From Allobosea sp. OK403 (lineage in GTDB: Bacteria > Pseudomonadota > Alphaproteobacteria > Rhizobiales > Beijerinckiaceae): a stretch of DNA of 64,000 nucleotides. Location of the stretch: assembly GCF_900113835.1 (NCBI RefSeq), contig NZ_FOQV01000001.1, positions 62,001 through 126,000 of the forward strand, read 5' to 3'. Below, piece by piece: positions 7,755 through 16,993 of this stretch. Each line of letters starts with the position of its first letter. Position 1 is the first letter of the stretch. The notes under the pieces were generated by a model, which saw nothing but the letters and a program-made list of their open reading frames with translations, was not told the DNA's origin and did not search any database. The position numbers and the translations under genes are program-made.

Positions 7755-8618
7755 TCAGGCCTCGCGCCCGTCGGCGTCGCTTCTGGCCGGCGAGGGGGGG
7801 ACTGGCGCTTCCGCGTCCTTCGGCTCGCAGGCCACGACGATCACCGTGACGTTGTCGCTCGCGCCGCGCGCAAGAGTGAGCTCGACCAGATGGTCGCAGG
7901 CCGCCTGCGGCGCGCGCCCGGCCACGCCGGCCAGGATCTCGGTATCCGAGACATGACCGGTCAGGCCGTCGCTGCATAGCACGAAAACGTCCCCCTCTTC
8001 CACCACGCCTTGAATGAGGTCGAGATCGGGAAGGTCGTTCACGCCGATGGCGCGCGTGATGATGTTGCGCCCCGGCCAGCGCTTGGCCTCCTCCGGGGTC
8101 AATTGCCCCTGGTCGACGAGATCCTGCACCTCAGTATGGTCGCGCGAGATCTGCGACAGCCGGCCTTGCCTGACGCAGTAGGTCCGGCTGTCGCCGGCCC
8201 AGCAGCAGGCGAAGAAGCGCTCATAGATCAGGAGCGCGACGACGGTGGTGCCGAAGGTGGCAAGACCACGTTCCTCGCCCGCCTTGCGCAGGCCGATATT
8301 GGCCTGCAGCACCCGGTCCTGGAACCGCGCGAGAAGATCCGCCGCGGAGGCCGCCTGGCCGATCGTGCGCAGCGCCTCGACGACGGTGGAGGAGGCGAGC
8401 TTGCCGGCCTCATAGCCGCCCATGCCGTCGGCGACGCACCAGAGGCCGGCGTCAGTGTGAACGATGTAGCTGTCCTCGTTCTCGCTGCGCACCTTGCCGA
8501 CATGGGTGGTCGCTCCGGTTTCGAAGCGGAAGCTGGCCTGCTGGTTGAGCGCGCCGGCAAGCATGGCGAGCGGATCGTTGCTCGCGCGCATGGACGGGGG
8601 CGGAAGGGTGCTGTCCAT
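7755..8618 (-). CDS. pppA: PP2C-family Ser/Thr phosphatase, T6SS regulator
   Basis: A 287-residue soluble phosphatase with the metal-binding PP2C motifs in order: RSENEDS, DGMGGYEAG, GDSRTY, SDGLTGHV and ASDNVTV. It should reverse phosphorylation by the adjacent PpkA-type kinase and so reset type VI activity. Its ATG overlaps the stop of tagF by one base (ATGA arrangement), implying translational coupling. A 102-base gap separates it from the kinase gene. The Pro-rich C-terminal tail is probably disordered. Confidence 0.9.
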   Translation of the reverse strand: MDSTLPPPSMRASNDPLAMLAGALNQQASFRFETGATTHVGKVRSENEDSYIVHTDAGLWCVADGMGGYEAGKLASSTVVEALRTIGQAASAADLLARFQDRVLQANIGLRKAGEERGLATFGTTVVALLIYERFFACCWAGDSRTYCVRQGRLSQISRDHTEVQDLVDQGQLTPEEAKRWPGRNIITRAIGVNDLPDLDLIQGVVEEGDVFVLCSDGLTGHVSDTEILAGVAGRAPQAACDHLVELTLARGASDNVTVIVVACEPKDAEAPVPPSPARSDADGREA

Positions 8619-9364
8619 CAGGGCTCGACTCCGATCCTGGCCGGTTGTGCGCTCTCGCCGCTCTCGTCATTGCCGCCGCTTTCCGGACTGGCGGCCGGGC
8701 CCGTCAGCAGCAGCGTGAAATGCTGTGCCTCCGGCAGCCGCTCGGCACAAAGCGCAAGCGCCGGAAACCTATCGCCTCCGATGCTCCACCACCAGGAGCC
8801 GGCCGCCTGGCGGGCGGCCTTGTCCGATCGTTCGAGCCGCGCCAGCAAGGCCGGGATCTCGGTCGCGGCGTCGTCGCTCACGCCGAGCAGCCCCCGATTG
8901 GCGGCGACGATCGCAGGCTGCGTGTCGCGCGCGACGCTCTCGGGCAAGGGCAGGCTTTCGAGCGCGGCCAGCGTCGCCTCATAGGCAGCGTCTGGCTCCA
9001 GCGTATCGAGCAGGAAGGCTTCCGCGCTCTCGAACCAGGCAGCCTGCGCGTTCTCGGTCGGCGCTGCGAAGGCCTGGCCTTCGGGCGCCATCGCCAGGAC
9101 AGCGAGCGGGAAATAGCGGCCGACGCCGTCGAGCGAGGGCATGAAGGCGCCGAGCACCTCGCTGCCGAGATGCGAGCGGCCGAGCCAGAAGCGCCAGATC
9201 GGCGCGCTGAGATAGGCCTCCTTCCAGCCTGGCCCGAGGGCCTGGATGCTGGCCGCCATGCCGCCCTGCAGCCAGATCTCCCAGAAGCGCAGGAGTTCGC
9301 GCGGCATGTTCACCGCGATGAAATCGCGCTTGGCCGGTAGCTTGCCGAAAAGGGCGCAGTGCAT
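8618..9364 (-). CDS. tagF: Type VI secretion-associated protein TagF
   Basis: A 248-residue TagF (DUF2094) protein: the N-terminal GKLPAKRDFIAVNMPRELLRFWEIWLQ and the APIWRFWL..GAFMPSLDGVGRYFPL stretch are typical of the family. In Pseudomonas and Agrobacterium TagF domains repress assembly post-translationally, in Agrobacterium as a fusion with PppA. Here the two functions are separate genes with a one-base overlap, which fits a joint role. The gene starts six bases after the end of tssM. Confidence 0.9.
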   Translation of the reverse strand: MHCALFGKLPAKRDFIAVNMPRELLRFWEIWLQGGMAASIQALGPGWKEAYLSAPIWRFWLGRSHLGSEVLGAFMPSLDGVGRYFPLAVLAMAPEGQAFAAPTENAQAAWFESAEAFLLDTLEPDAAYEATLAALESLPLPESVARDTQPAIVAANRGLLGVSDDAATEIPALLARLERSDKAARQAAGSWWWSIGGDRFPALALCAERLPEAQHFTLLLTGPAASPESGGNDESGESAQPARIGVEP

Positions 9365-9370
9365 CCTGCC

Positions 9371-12300
9371 TCAGCCTCCCGGACATTTGAATTCCCGCAG
9401 AGCCGGCAATGTCAGCGGGTTCTTCAGGGACGATACATTGATCTGGTAGGAAATCGACTGGCCGCCGACGGAGTAGCTGGCGACCAAGGCCTCGCCGCGC
9501 TTCGTCACCGAGCCGAGATCGAGGAAGCGGAAGAAGGCCCAGGGGCCGCGCTTCTCCGGTCCGAAGACGGGTGGGCTGCTGGTCACGCCGCCAAACAGCC
9601 CCGTGCTCGTGGTCTGGCTCGAAATCACCGTGCGGTCGAGCCCGGCGGGCCCCGGCCAGACCACCGGCGTCGGTCCGCCGCCAGCCTGCGCCACCACGGC
9701 GACGCCGCTGATGTCGAGCTTGATCGTCGGCGCGGAGCCTGAGCTCGCCGCCGGCTGCGGCGTGATCGCCATGGTGAAGGAGGGCATGTTGCCGCCGGTG
9801 CCGAAGAACGCGTCCTTGATGTCGGCGGCGCGCTGGAACTCCTTGAGCGCGGCGGGCGGCAGTGAGCGCGCCACGCTGATGTTCTGCTTGAAGGCCCATT
9901 CGGGCTTGGACGTGTCGACCAGCGGCGCGAGATTGGTGGTGTAGAATTTGTCCATGATGCCGCCCGTGCCGAAGAGCCGGCCGAAATCGGCCAGCGGCAC
10001 GTCGCGGTCGCTGCCGCGCGCAAAGGGGTAGCGGTTGGTGACGATCAGGTTGCAGGTCGCGGTGACCTGCGAGCGCAGGTCCTGCAGGAGCTGCGAGACC
10101 GAACTGCCGGTCAGTTCATTCTCGAAGCTCGTGGCGGCGGTCTGGATCAGGCCGGAAAAGGGCTGCGGGATCAGGTTGGCGCTGTTGCGCAAGGTCTGGA
10201 TCTGCCCGGGCAAGGTAGCGTTGACCTGCGGCGCCAGCGCCGGGTTGGTCGCGAGCAGACGCAGATTCTGGTTCACCTCGGAGAAGGCGAGCAGCACCTG
10301 GTCGATCGGCCGGCGGCCCTGCTCGCCTTCGAATAATTGGTGGAACGGCCTGAAGGCCGCCTCGATGGTCGCGCCCGGAGCCTGTTCGCCGCTGGCGGTG
10401 TTGGGCTTTTCCATCGCCTTGAGCGCGATATCCATGCGCGAGAGCGTTGTCGAGGCGCTGCCCGTATTGACGCCGAGCCGCTGCGCCAGGTTCTGCGCCT
10501 GCTGGGCCTGGCTCAAAGAGCCGCCTGCCGATTGCGTCGCGGTCTGCCCGGCCGGCGCCGGGCGCTCGCGGGTGAGCTTGGTCTCGTCGCGGATCGATTC
10601 CAGCACCTGCTTCAGCGGCGAGGTGACGGCCGACGCCGCGCTCAGCGCCGGATATTGCGGCTTGTTGGCGAGCAGTGGCCGGAAGCGCAGTGCTGCCATG
10701 GTGCTCTGCCAGGAGGCGATGAAATCCTTGGCGTAGAGCTCCAGCAAGGCGCGCGGCAGCGCCTCGTACTGATCCGAGACGGCGGTCTGGTCGCCGGCCG
10801 TGCCCAGCACCCAGCGCTCCTCCTCGATCTGCTTGGCGACGTCGCGCAGGCGGCCGATGAAGCCCTCATGGAAGCCGGCATAGGTATAGAAGAACGGGAC
10901 GCGGACATTCTCGAGCTCGCCGCCGCGGGGCCCTTCGAAGACGAGCTTGGCGTCGGCGCCGCCCTTGGCGGCGGCCGTCCAGTCGGGCTTGCCCGGTGAG
11001 GCGCGCGCCTGGACGCGCAGCAATTGATAGGCGCGCTCGGCCAGGCTCAACCGCGCCAGCGTCTTCTGCGCCTCCTCGATCAATGGCTCGTTGAGCGTCA
11101 ACGTGCCGGCACCGCCGGAATCGGGCAGGCGCAGCATCGCCGTCAGGTGTTGGCTGAGCTCCTCGCGCAGGCGCGCATTGGCGGCACCCTGATAGAGATT
11201 GTCGACCCAGTCGCGCCGCATCCACAGCAGGATCAGATCCTCGTCCATCTTCTGGCGGCCGCCGAGGATGAGATAGACCTTGAGCGCCTCGTAGATGAAA
11301 TCGGGCCGCGAGCGATTGGCCTCGATCAGCTCTTCCATGCGGAAGATCAGGCGCGAGCGCAGCAGGCGCTCCAGCCCGGTCTTGTAGACAGCCTCCGAGG
11401 ACGAGCCGATCCGGTCCCACTGGCTCAGGCCGAAAGTCGCCTGCACCGGCGGCGAGACGCCCTCCTGCGCATAGCCGGCGGGCAGGGCGCGCAGCGCATC
11501 GAGCAGCGGCACGATCTTCTCCAGATCGCGATCGGCGACGGTCGGCTCCTGGATGATCGGGGCCGCGGTCGCCACGAAGGTCTTGGTTTGGTCGTTGGTC
11601 TCGGCAATCAGATTGACGTTGCGATTGTAGCTCGTCCACCACGCCGCCGCCCCGCCCAGCGTCACCAAAGCGAGTAGGCTATAGGCGGCCGCCTTCAAGG
11701 CGAAGGCGCGGCGCACCGCCCTGCGGTCGGTCGAGACCCAGGCGGATTCGCCGATCACCACCTTGGTGATCAGATCGGTGAGGAAGAAGCTCTTGCCAGA
11801 GCCCGACATTGCGGCGGCGGCGACCTGGTTCGCGCCGAAATTGCGCGCCATCGCACCGATCAGCTGGTCGATCGGTGTGCCCTGCTGTGTGCCCGAGGTG
11901 AAATAGAAGCCGCGCAGGGTCGCGCGCGAATGATAGCGCGTCGGCTCGAAGATGCGGTTGAGGAACTCGATGATCGGGGTCTTCACCGCCGCCATCTGGG
12001 TCGGGAAGCCGAAGATCTGCACGCGCGCATTGGGCGTTGGCTCCTCCTGGAGCCGGTCAGGCAATTCGGAATTGAGGCGCTCCACCAGCGCGTCGAACTC
12101 GTCGGGCACCTCGCTGATCATGTTCAGCGTCTTGTCGTCGGTCTGGAAGGTATGACCCCAGACCACGCGCCGCGAGGCCTCGTTCAGATGCTGGAAATAC
12201 TCCATGAACCCGGAGACGAGGTCCATCTTGGTGAACAGCGCATAGACCGGGAAATCGACCTTGAGATTGTCGTGCAACTCGGTCAATCGCGCCCGGATCG

Positions 12301-12994
12301 CATCGGAATGGGCGTTGAGTTCGGCGGGCGACGCGGTCAGCACATCCTCGATGCTGATCGCCAGCATGACGCCGTTGATCGGCTGGTTCGGCCGGTTTTT
12401 CTTGAGCAGGTCGAGGAACGAGAGCCAGCTCTTGCGGTCGGCCGAGGCGTCGGAATCCTGCGTGGTGTAGCGGCCGGCCGTGTCGATCAGCACGGCGTCG
12501 TCGGTGAACCACCAGTCGCAATAGCGCGTGCCGCCGACGCCGGCGACGGCAGAGGGCGCGCCGCCCTTGGCGAGCGGGAATTTCAGCCCCGAATTGACCA
12601 GAGCCGTGGTCTTGCCGGAGCCCGGCGGGCCGATCAGCACATACCAGGGCAGCTCGTAGAGATAGTTGGCGCTCGAGCCGGCGGATTTCTTCAGCGTCAG
12701 CAGCGCGTCCGCCATGCGCTCGCCGAGCACGTCGCCATCGCCTTCGTCGACGGCGGCATCGGCCAGGCCCTGCTCCAGCGCCGCCGCCTCGCGCCTGCGC
12801 CGGATGATACCCCAGACCAGCAGGCCGAGCACGATGAGCGACACCACCGCGATGATGGCGAAGCGCACCCATTCGGAATCGAACGGATAGATCCCGGCAA
12901 TCGAGATCAACGGGCTGGCGAACCAGACCAGCGCGCCGAAGGCGGCAAGCCCGATCAGGCTGATGATGATGCGCAACCAGATGGCCAGGGTCAT
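9371..12994 (-). CDS. tssM: T6SS membrane-complex protein TssM (IcmF)
   Basis: A 1207-residue inner-membrane protein with two N-terminal helices (residues about 5-30 and 42-65), a cytoplasmic NTPase-like domain with Walker A GPPGSGKTTA near 128, a third membrane helix near 430-450 and a long periplasmic part ending in the TssM C-terminal domain. It forms the trans-envelope core with TssL and the lipoprotein TssJ; no tssJ is present here. The Walker A motif is intact, unlike some TssM proteins. It lies 18 bases after tssL and six before tagF, within the operon. Confidence 0.93.
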   Translation of the reverse strand: MTLAIWLRIIISLIGLAAFGALVWFASPLISIAGIYPFDSEWVRFAIIAVVSLIVLGLLVWGIIRRRREAAALEQGLADAAVDEGDGDVLGERMADALLTLKKSAGSSANYLYELPWYVLIGPPGSGKTTALVNSGLKFPLAKGGAPSAVAGVGGTRYCDWWFTDDAVLIDTAGRYTTQDSDASADRKSWLSFLDLLKKNRPNQPINGVMLAISIEDVLTASPAELNAHSDAIRARLTELHDNLKVDFPVYALFTKMDLVSGFMEYFQHLNEASRRVVWGHTFQTDDKTLNMISEVPDEFDALVERLNSELPDRLQEEPTPNARVQIFGFPTQMAAVKTPIIEFLNRIFEPTRYHSRATLRGFYFTSGTQQGTPIDQLIGAMARNFGANQVAAAAMSGSGKSFFLTDLITKVVIGESAWVSTDRRAVRRAFALKAAAYSLLALVTLGGAAAWWTSYNRNVNLIAETNDQTKTFVATAAPIIQEPTVADRDLEKIVPLLDALRALPAGYAQEGVSPPVQATFGLSQWDRIGSSSEAVYKTGLERLLRSRLIFRMEELIEANRSRPDFIYEALKVYLILGGRQKMDEDLILLWMRRDWVDNLYQGAANARLREELSQHLTAMLRLPDSGGAGTLTLNEPLIEEAQKTLARLSLAERAYQLLRVQARASPGKPDWTAAAKGGADAKLVFEGPRGGELENVRVPFFYTYAGFHEGFIGRLRDVAKQIEEERWVLGTAGDQTAVSDQYEALPRALLELYAKDFIASWQSTMAALRFRPLLANKPQYPALSAASAVTSPLKQVLESIRDETKLTRERPAPAGQTATQSAGGSLSQAQQAQNLAQRLGVNTGSASTTLSRMDIALKAMEKPNTASGEQAPGATIEAAFRPFHQLFEGEQGRRPIDQVLLAFSEVNQNLRLLATNPALAPQVNATLPGQIQTLRNSANLIPQPFSGLIQTAATSFENELTGSSVSQLLQDLRSQVTATCNLIVTNRYPFARGSDRDVPLADFGRLFGTGGIMDKFYTTNLAPLVDTSKPEWAFKQNISVARSLPPAALKEFQRAADIKDAFFGTGGNMPSFTMAITPQPAASSGSAPTIKLDISGVAVVAQAGGGPTPVVWPGPAGLDRTVISSQTTSTGLFGGVTSSPPVFGPEKRGPWAFFRFLDLGSVTKRGEALVASYSVGGQSISYQINVSSLKNPLTLPALREFKCPGG

Positions 12995-13012
12995 GAGCGC
13001 CTCCGCCTCAGC

Positions 13013-14596
13013 TCAGCGTTCATGCGGGATCTGCACGTCGACGCGCCGGTTGCGCGCGCGACCTTCGATCGTATCGTTCGAGGCGATGGGGGCGGTGTCG
13101 CCCTTGCCGTCGGCGAGGATGCGCTTCTTGTCGCTGAGATCCTCCGTGAGGAGGGCTCCGACGGCCTTGGCACGCTCGACCGACAATTCGTAGTTGTTGG
13201 CGAAGCGCACGGTCTTGATCGGCGTGTTGTCGGAATGGCCGGTGACCTTGATCTGGCCGGGCTCCTTCTCCAGCGTCTGCGCGATGCGCTTGGCGAGCGG
13301 CCGGAAGGCGTCGATCACCGTCGCCTTGCCGGGCTCGAAGGAGGCGAAGCTGTTGACGCGCACGATGATGCCGGTCGAGACGGAATCCACCGCCAGCTTC
13401 TGCTCGCCGATCTCGGTCGCCAGCGCCGCGCGGATGCGTTCGAGCTGCGTCGTCTTGATCGGCGGCGGAGGCGTGGGCTTCACCGGCTGCACGACGCGCC
13501 GCTCGATCGAGACGTCGGTCGTCGGGAAGATGCGCCCGACATCGTCGATCACCGCGTCGCTGCCGGAGCTCAGGAGCGAGCGCAGGGTCAGGTACATGGC
13601 AAGCAGCAGGACGCCCGCAAGCGACGCCATCGCCCAGAACGGGATGCGCACGGTCGTGCCGCGTGCCGCCATGTCCTGGCCCTGCCAGCGCGGCGAAAGC
13701 TCCTGATTGACGCGCTGCTTCACGCGCCGCAGCGTCTCGTAGAGATTGCGCTGGATCGTCTGCAAGGTCGCCTGGCCGCCGGCCGAGGTCCGGTGCACAC
13801 CCTGGAAGCCCAGCGCCAGGCAGGCATGCTGCAGCTCCAGCACGTTGTAGTTCAGGATCGGGTCCTGCTTGGCCCGGTCTAGCTCCTCGAAGAAGCGGAT
13901 GCCGCCGGTGCGCTCGCCGAAGAAGCGGCTCAGCATGCTGTACTGCGTCCAGAGCTGGCGATCCTGCGCGGGGATGTTCTGGACGATGTCGTCGGCGGTG
14001 GCGCAGAGCGTGTACTTCGCCTGCTTGGCCTGGTCCTGGCCGATGCCGGCGCCGGTGACGTCGGCCTCGAAGCGCTGGATCGCGCCCGCGACCTGGTCCA
14101 TCAACTGGCTGAACGAGGCATAGGCCAGGGCCACGCGCAGGCGCCCGAGGATCGAGAGGATCGGCGCGGCCGCGCTCATGATCGGATTTGCATTGGGCGC
14201 CACCGGCATCTCGCGCGGCGCGACCTGTGGCACGGAGCCTGGTGGTTGCGGCTGCGGCGCGGATTGGGGCGGGGGAGCGTAGCTCTGCGCCGGCGGCGGC
14301 TGGTAGGGCGGCGGGGCTGGCTGCGGATAGCTCTGGCCCGGCGCATCGGCCCAGGCGTCCTGCGCGGCGGCGTTGGGGTCTGCCTGCGGGTAGCTCGGCG
14401 GCGGCTGGTAGCCCGAGGCCGGGTGGTAGGAGGCGGGCGGGGGCGGGTAGGCCGAAGGCGTGAACGGGCCCGGCTGCTCGGGCTGCGAGCTGGGCGGGCT
14501 CGGGGCGACCGGGCGCCTGCCACCGGGATTGGGCCGCACGACCGTGCGCTCATTGGGGTTGTAGGCAGGTTCGAACGGGTCTTTGGGCTCGGTCAT
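13013..14596 (-). CDS. tssL: T6SS membrane-complex protein TssL with OmpA-like domain
   Basis: A 527-residue evolved TssL. Residues 1-135 are an unusually long Pro/Gln/Tyr-rich cytoplasmic extension, residues about 140-310 the DotU-type domain, about 317-342 the single membrane helix, and the C-terminal 140 residues an OmpA-like peptidoglycan-binding domain (VTGHSDNTP, NYELSVERAKAV, GRARNRRVDV). The OmpA part anchors the complex to the wall. The first four bases overlap the end of tssK (ATGA), indicating coupled translation. Confidence 0.93.
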   Translation of the reverse strand: MTEPKDPFEPAYNPNERTVVRPNPGGRRPVAPSPPSSQPEQPGPFTPSAYPPPPASYHPASGYQPPPSYPQADPNAAAQDAWADAPGQSYPQPAPPPYQPPPAQSYAPPPQSAPQPQPPGSVPQVAPREMPVAPNANPIMSAAAPILSILGRLRVALAYASFSQLMDQVAGAIQRFEADVTGAGIGQDQAKQAKYTLCATADDIVQNIPAQDRQLWTQYSMLSRFFGERTGGIRFFEELDRAKQDPILNYNVLELQHACLALGFQGVHRTSAGGQATLQTIQRNLYETLRRVKQRVNQELSPRWQGQDMAARGTTVRIPFWAMASLAGVLLLAMYLTLRSLLSSGSDAVIDDVGRIFPTTDVSIERRVVQPVKPTPPPPIKTTQLERIRAALATEIGEQKLAVDSVSTGIIVRVNSFASFEPGKATVIDAFRPLAKRIAQTLEKEPGQIKVTGHSDNTPIKTVRFANNYELSVERAKAVGALLTEDLSDKKRILADGKGDTAPIASNDTIEGRARNRRVDVQIPHER

Positions 14597-15930
14597 CGCC
14601 TGTCTCCGAGGATCGCCCAGAGATCGAGCTGCAGTTCCGGCCAGTCGCCCGAGAAATGCAGGCCGATCGCGTTTGCCGTGCTGAATTCAGGCCAGAGTGG
14701 CGAGTTCTTGTCCAGCAGGAAGTAGACATGGTCGGCGACCGCGCGGATCTGCGGTGGCGGGGTCGGAATGTGATTGAGGCCGACGCCCGGCAGATGAGCG
14801 TTAACGATGTCGTTCATCTTCGTGTTCGGGCCGATCTTGAAGAGCTGCGGGAATTGCAGCTGGATCTCGATCAGGGGGCGGCGCGCCGCGACTTCCAGCA
14901 CGAAATTGGCGTTGCGGAACAGGCTGCGGTCGCGGATCGTCGAGACGAAGGCGTTGGGCGCGCGCTCGATCAGTTCGAGCCGGATGGCGCGGCGGCCGAG
15001 CCTGGCGCTGAGGAAATCCTGCAGGTCGCGCAGGATCGGCTCGAAGACGAGTTCGAGATTGTCGTGGTCGTAGCGTGGATAGGTCCGCGCCCGGCGCTCC
15101 GGCGTGGCGAAGGTCGCGAGTTCGCCGACCATCCGCACGAACTCCTCATAGAGCCGCTCGGGATGGATATAGCGCGAATGCCGGAAATGCTGCAGCACCG
15201 GCAGGTGCCGGTTGAGCAATTGCAGCACGAAGAAATCGGCGCTCTGCAGGCCGCCGCCGGCGGTCGGATCCGCCGCATAGCGCGCCAACTCCTCTAGCTT
15301 GGCCTCGATCCAGCCGATGGCGCGGTCGATCCAGCCGTCGATCGCAGGATAGGCCGAAGCGATCAGCACCGGCGGGATGAATTTGTCGTCGAAGACGATG
15401 GTCTTGTCGCGCACCTCGACGATGCGGGCGACGGGCATGCTGACATAGCCGGGTTTGGCGGTCTTGCGCAGATCGAAGCCGAGCCGGGGATAGGCGACGT
15501 CGATCTCCTCCTCGACGCGCATGGCGGCAGTCGAGTCGATCAGTGTCTCACTGGCGGTGACATAGCGGCTGGCGGTGGCGCTCGTCGGCTCGTCGACCTC
15601 GCGCGTATTGGCCGCCGCGACCGGCATGGTCAGCCAGAGCAGCTGCTTGGCGGCGGCGTCCGGCACATCGATGGGAGCGGGCAGGGGGCTGTGGGCGGGA
15701 ATATCGAAGGGCGTGCCGTCGGGCAGGATGCCGGCCGCGCGGCGCAGGCCGAAGCGGCTCTGCTGGGCGAGGTCGCGGTCGATCTCGAGAGTCGAGAAGC
15801 CCCAGGGATAAGGCGTGATGAAGCGCGTGCGCGCATCGACGAGGTTTTCGAGATAGCGATCCGCCTGCTGCAGATGATGCGGCCGCAGAAAAAGTCCTTC
15901 GCCCCAGACGACCTTACTGTTCCAAGACAT
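14593..15930 (-). CDS. tssK: T6SS baseplate-membrane adaptor TssK
   Basis: A 445-residue TssK: the invariant opening VVWGEGLFLRPHHLQQADRY is present, and the length matches the family. TssK trimers link the baseplate (TssEFG) to the TssL-TssM membrane complex. The baseplate and sheath genes themselves are missing from the window, so they must be encoded elsewhere if the system is functional. It is the first canonical tss gene of the leftward operon; a 182-base stretch without a gene (15931-16112) lies upstream and may hold a promoter. Confidence 0.93.
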   Translation of the reverse strand: MSWNSKVVWGEGLFLRPHHLQQADRYLENLVDARTRFITPYPWGFSTLEIDRDLAQQSRFGLRRAAGILPDGTPFDIPAHSPLPAPIDVPDAAAKQLLWLTMPVAAANTREVDEPTSATASRYVTASETLIDSTAAMRVEEEIDVAYPRLGFDLRKTAKPGYVSMPVARIVEVRDKTIVFDDKFIPPVLIASAYPAIDGWIDRAIGWIEAKLEELARYAADPTAGGGLQSADFFVLQLLNRHLPVLQHFRHSRYIHPERLYEEFVRMVGELATFATPERRARTYPRYDHDNLELVFEPILRDLQDFLSARLGRRAIRLELIERAPNAFVSTIRDRSLFRNANFVLEVAARRPLIEIQLQFPQLFKIGPNTKMNDIVNAHLPGVGLNHIPTPPPQIRAVADHVYFLLDKNSPLWPEFSTANAIGLHFSGDWPELQLDLWAILGDRR

Positions 15931-16112
15931 CGCCGAGCCTTCGAGCCATCGTCATGATTCCAGATCAAGGCGTGAGCGGCGCATCCCGCTTCGTCACGCC
16001 GCCGGCAAACTGTGTTTCGGCCACGCTCACGCATCGTAACGTGGCGCAATGGGGCGGAACAAGCACGAAAGCACCGCGTGCCTAATCTTGACCACGGCCG
16101 GTCCCAGTGCGC

Positions 16113-16457
16113 TCATCCGGCCGGCGCCGTGGGGGGCGGCAGCGGTGCGGTGATCTTGACGCGCCAGGTGCCGGCCTCGTCGGCGAAGGCGGCATAGGTC
16201 AGGCGCTCCCAGCTGCGCTTTTCGCGGGCGAAGAAGGCCGCAAGCTTGGCGATGCAGACGCGGATCGCCTCTGTCGCCGGGATTTCCGCCCCGGCGATGT
16301 CCGGGTTGACGATGGTGACGATCTGCCCATCGCCGTCGAGTTTGCGCGGCTCGACCGAAAGCAGGAAAGCGTCCCACTCGTCTGGCACGATCTCGAACAA
16401 TTCGTCGAGAATCTCGCGGTCGAGGGCGGATTGTTCGGGAGGCAGGGTCGCGGTCAT
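16113..16457 (-). CDS. Small acidic protein upstream of tssK, possibly YezG/immunity-like
   Basis: A 114-residue protein without signal peptide. The start at 16457 is set by AAGGAGC just before the ATG; the open frame extends upstream but the extra 72 codons look like noise. The pattern ILDELFEIVPDEWDAFLLSVE, then ILxxxNPDI, a helix with AFFAREKRSWERLTYAAF and a last strand GTWRVKI recalls the YezG/DUF600 immunity fold, but the match is weak and by eye. Being 182 bases upstream of tssK on the same strand, it may be part of the T6SS operon. Confidence 0.6.
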   Translation of the reverse strand: MTATLPPEQSALDREILDELFEIVPDEWDAFLLSVEPRKLDGDGQIVTIVNPDIAGAEIPATEAIRVCIAKLAAFFAREKRSWERLTYAAFADEAGTWRVKITAPLPPPTAPAG

Positions 16458-16993
16458 GGCAGGGCTCCTTGCGGCGGAAGGCGATGAGAGGCCAAGGCTG
16501 TTCAGAGAATCAAGTCCATTCAGGGGGCATCTCCTGTAACGCTCTGAATTCATTCGTATATCTGACGCGCCTCTCGGTTTTGCGCGTGGCCCGGTCCTTA
16601 TGCCTGGTGTCGGAGCGCCTGATCTCGCCGCTCCGGGATGCCTCGCATGCTGGGAAACACGGTGATGTCGCAAGGTGATGACACGGGCGGACCTAGAGAA
16701 ACATTGCTGGCTTGGAGTGTTTCAACGGGACGCGTGTCATGTCAATTACGCAATCGATTGACAATTCGTGCTCCGAATCGACAATCGTCGGTATCTTGGC
16801 GAGGCTATTGCGGCAAAATGCCTTTGCGTTGTGTAAAGTCAAAGATTCTCCCGCGTAAGGAAATGGACTCCACCTCCCTTTCGGCAGGTGGTGGGGCTGC
16901 CGATCTGAAGTGTCGTTGCGGCGTTGACTTTCGTCAGGCTCGGCAGAGAATCGCGCGCGCCGTTTTCCAGGACATGCTTGGAGGAGCCCGGCC
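16458..16993. other. 536-base intergenic region with divergent promoters
   Basis: No gene seen. The right half (about 16690-16870) is AT-rich for this genome. It contains the perfect palindrome CAATCGATTG near 16751-16760 and, just after, TTGACA followed by another CAATCG, which could be a promoter or operator. TTGACT near 16925 with AGAATC 17 bases later is a plausible sigma-70-type promoter for the M23 gene. The left half probably carries the promoter of the leftward T6SS operon. Confidence 0.4.

Noticed and set aside
5223-7979. 918-codon open frame on the plus strand opposite the PpkA-type gene
   Set aside because: It mirrors the repetitive Ala/Lys/Glu coiled-coil codons of the kinase and the high GC content keeps the complement open. 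It consists of Leu/Gly/Arg-rich repeats, has no family features, and spans two genes.
16458-16673. 72-codon extension of the small gene upstream of tssK
   Set aside because: A strong ribosome site marks the start at 16457, and the upstream residues look random.
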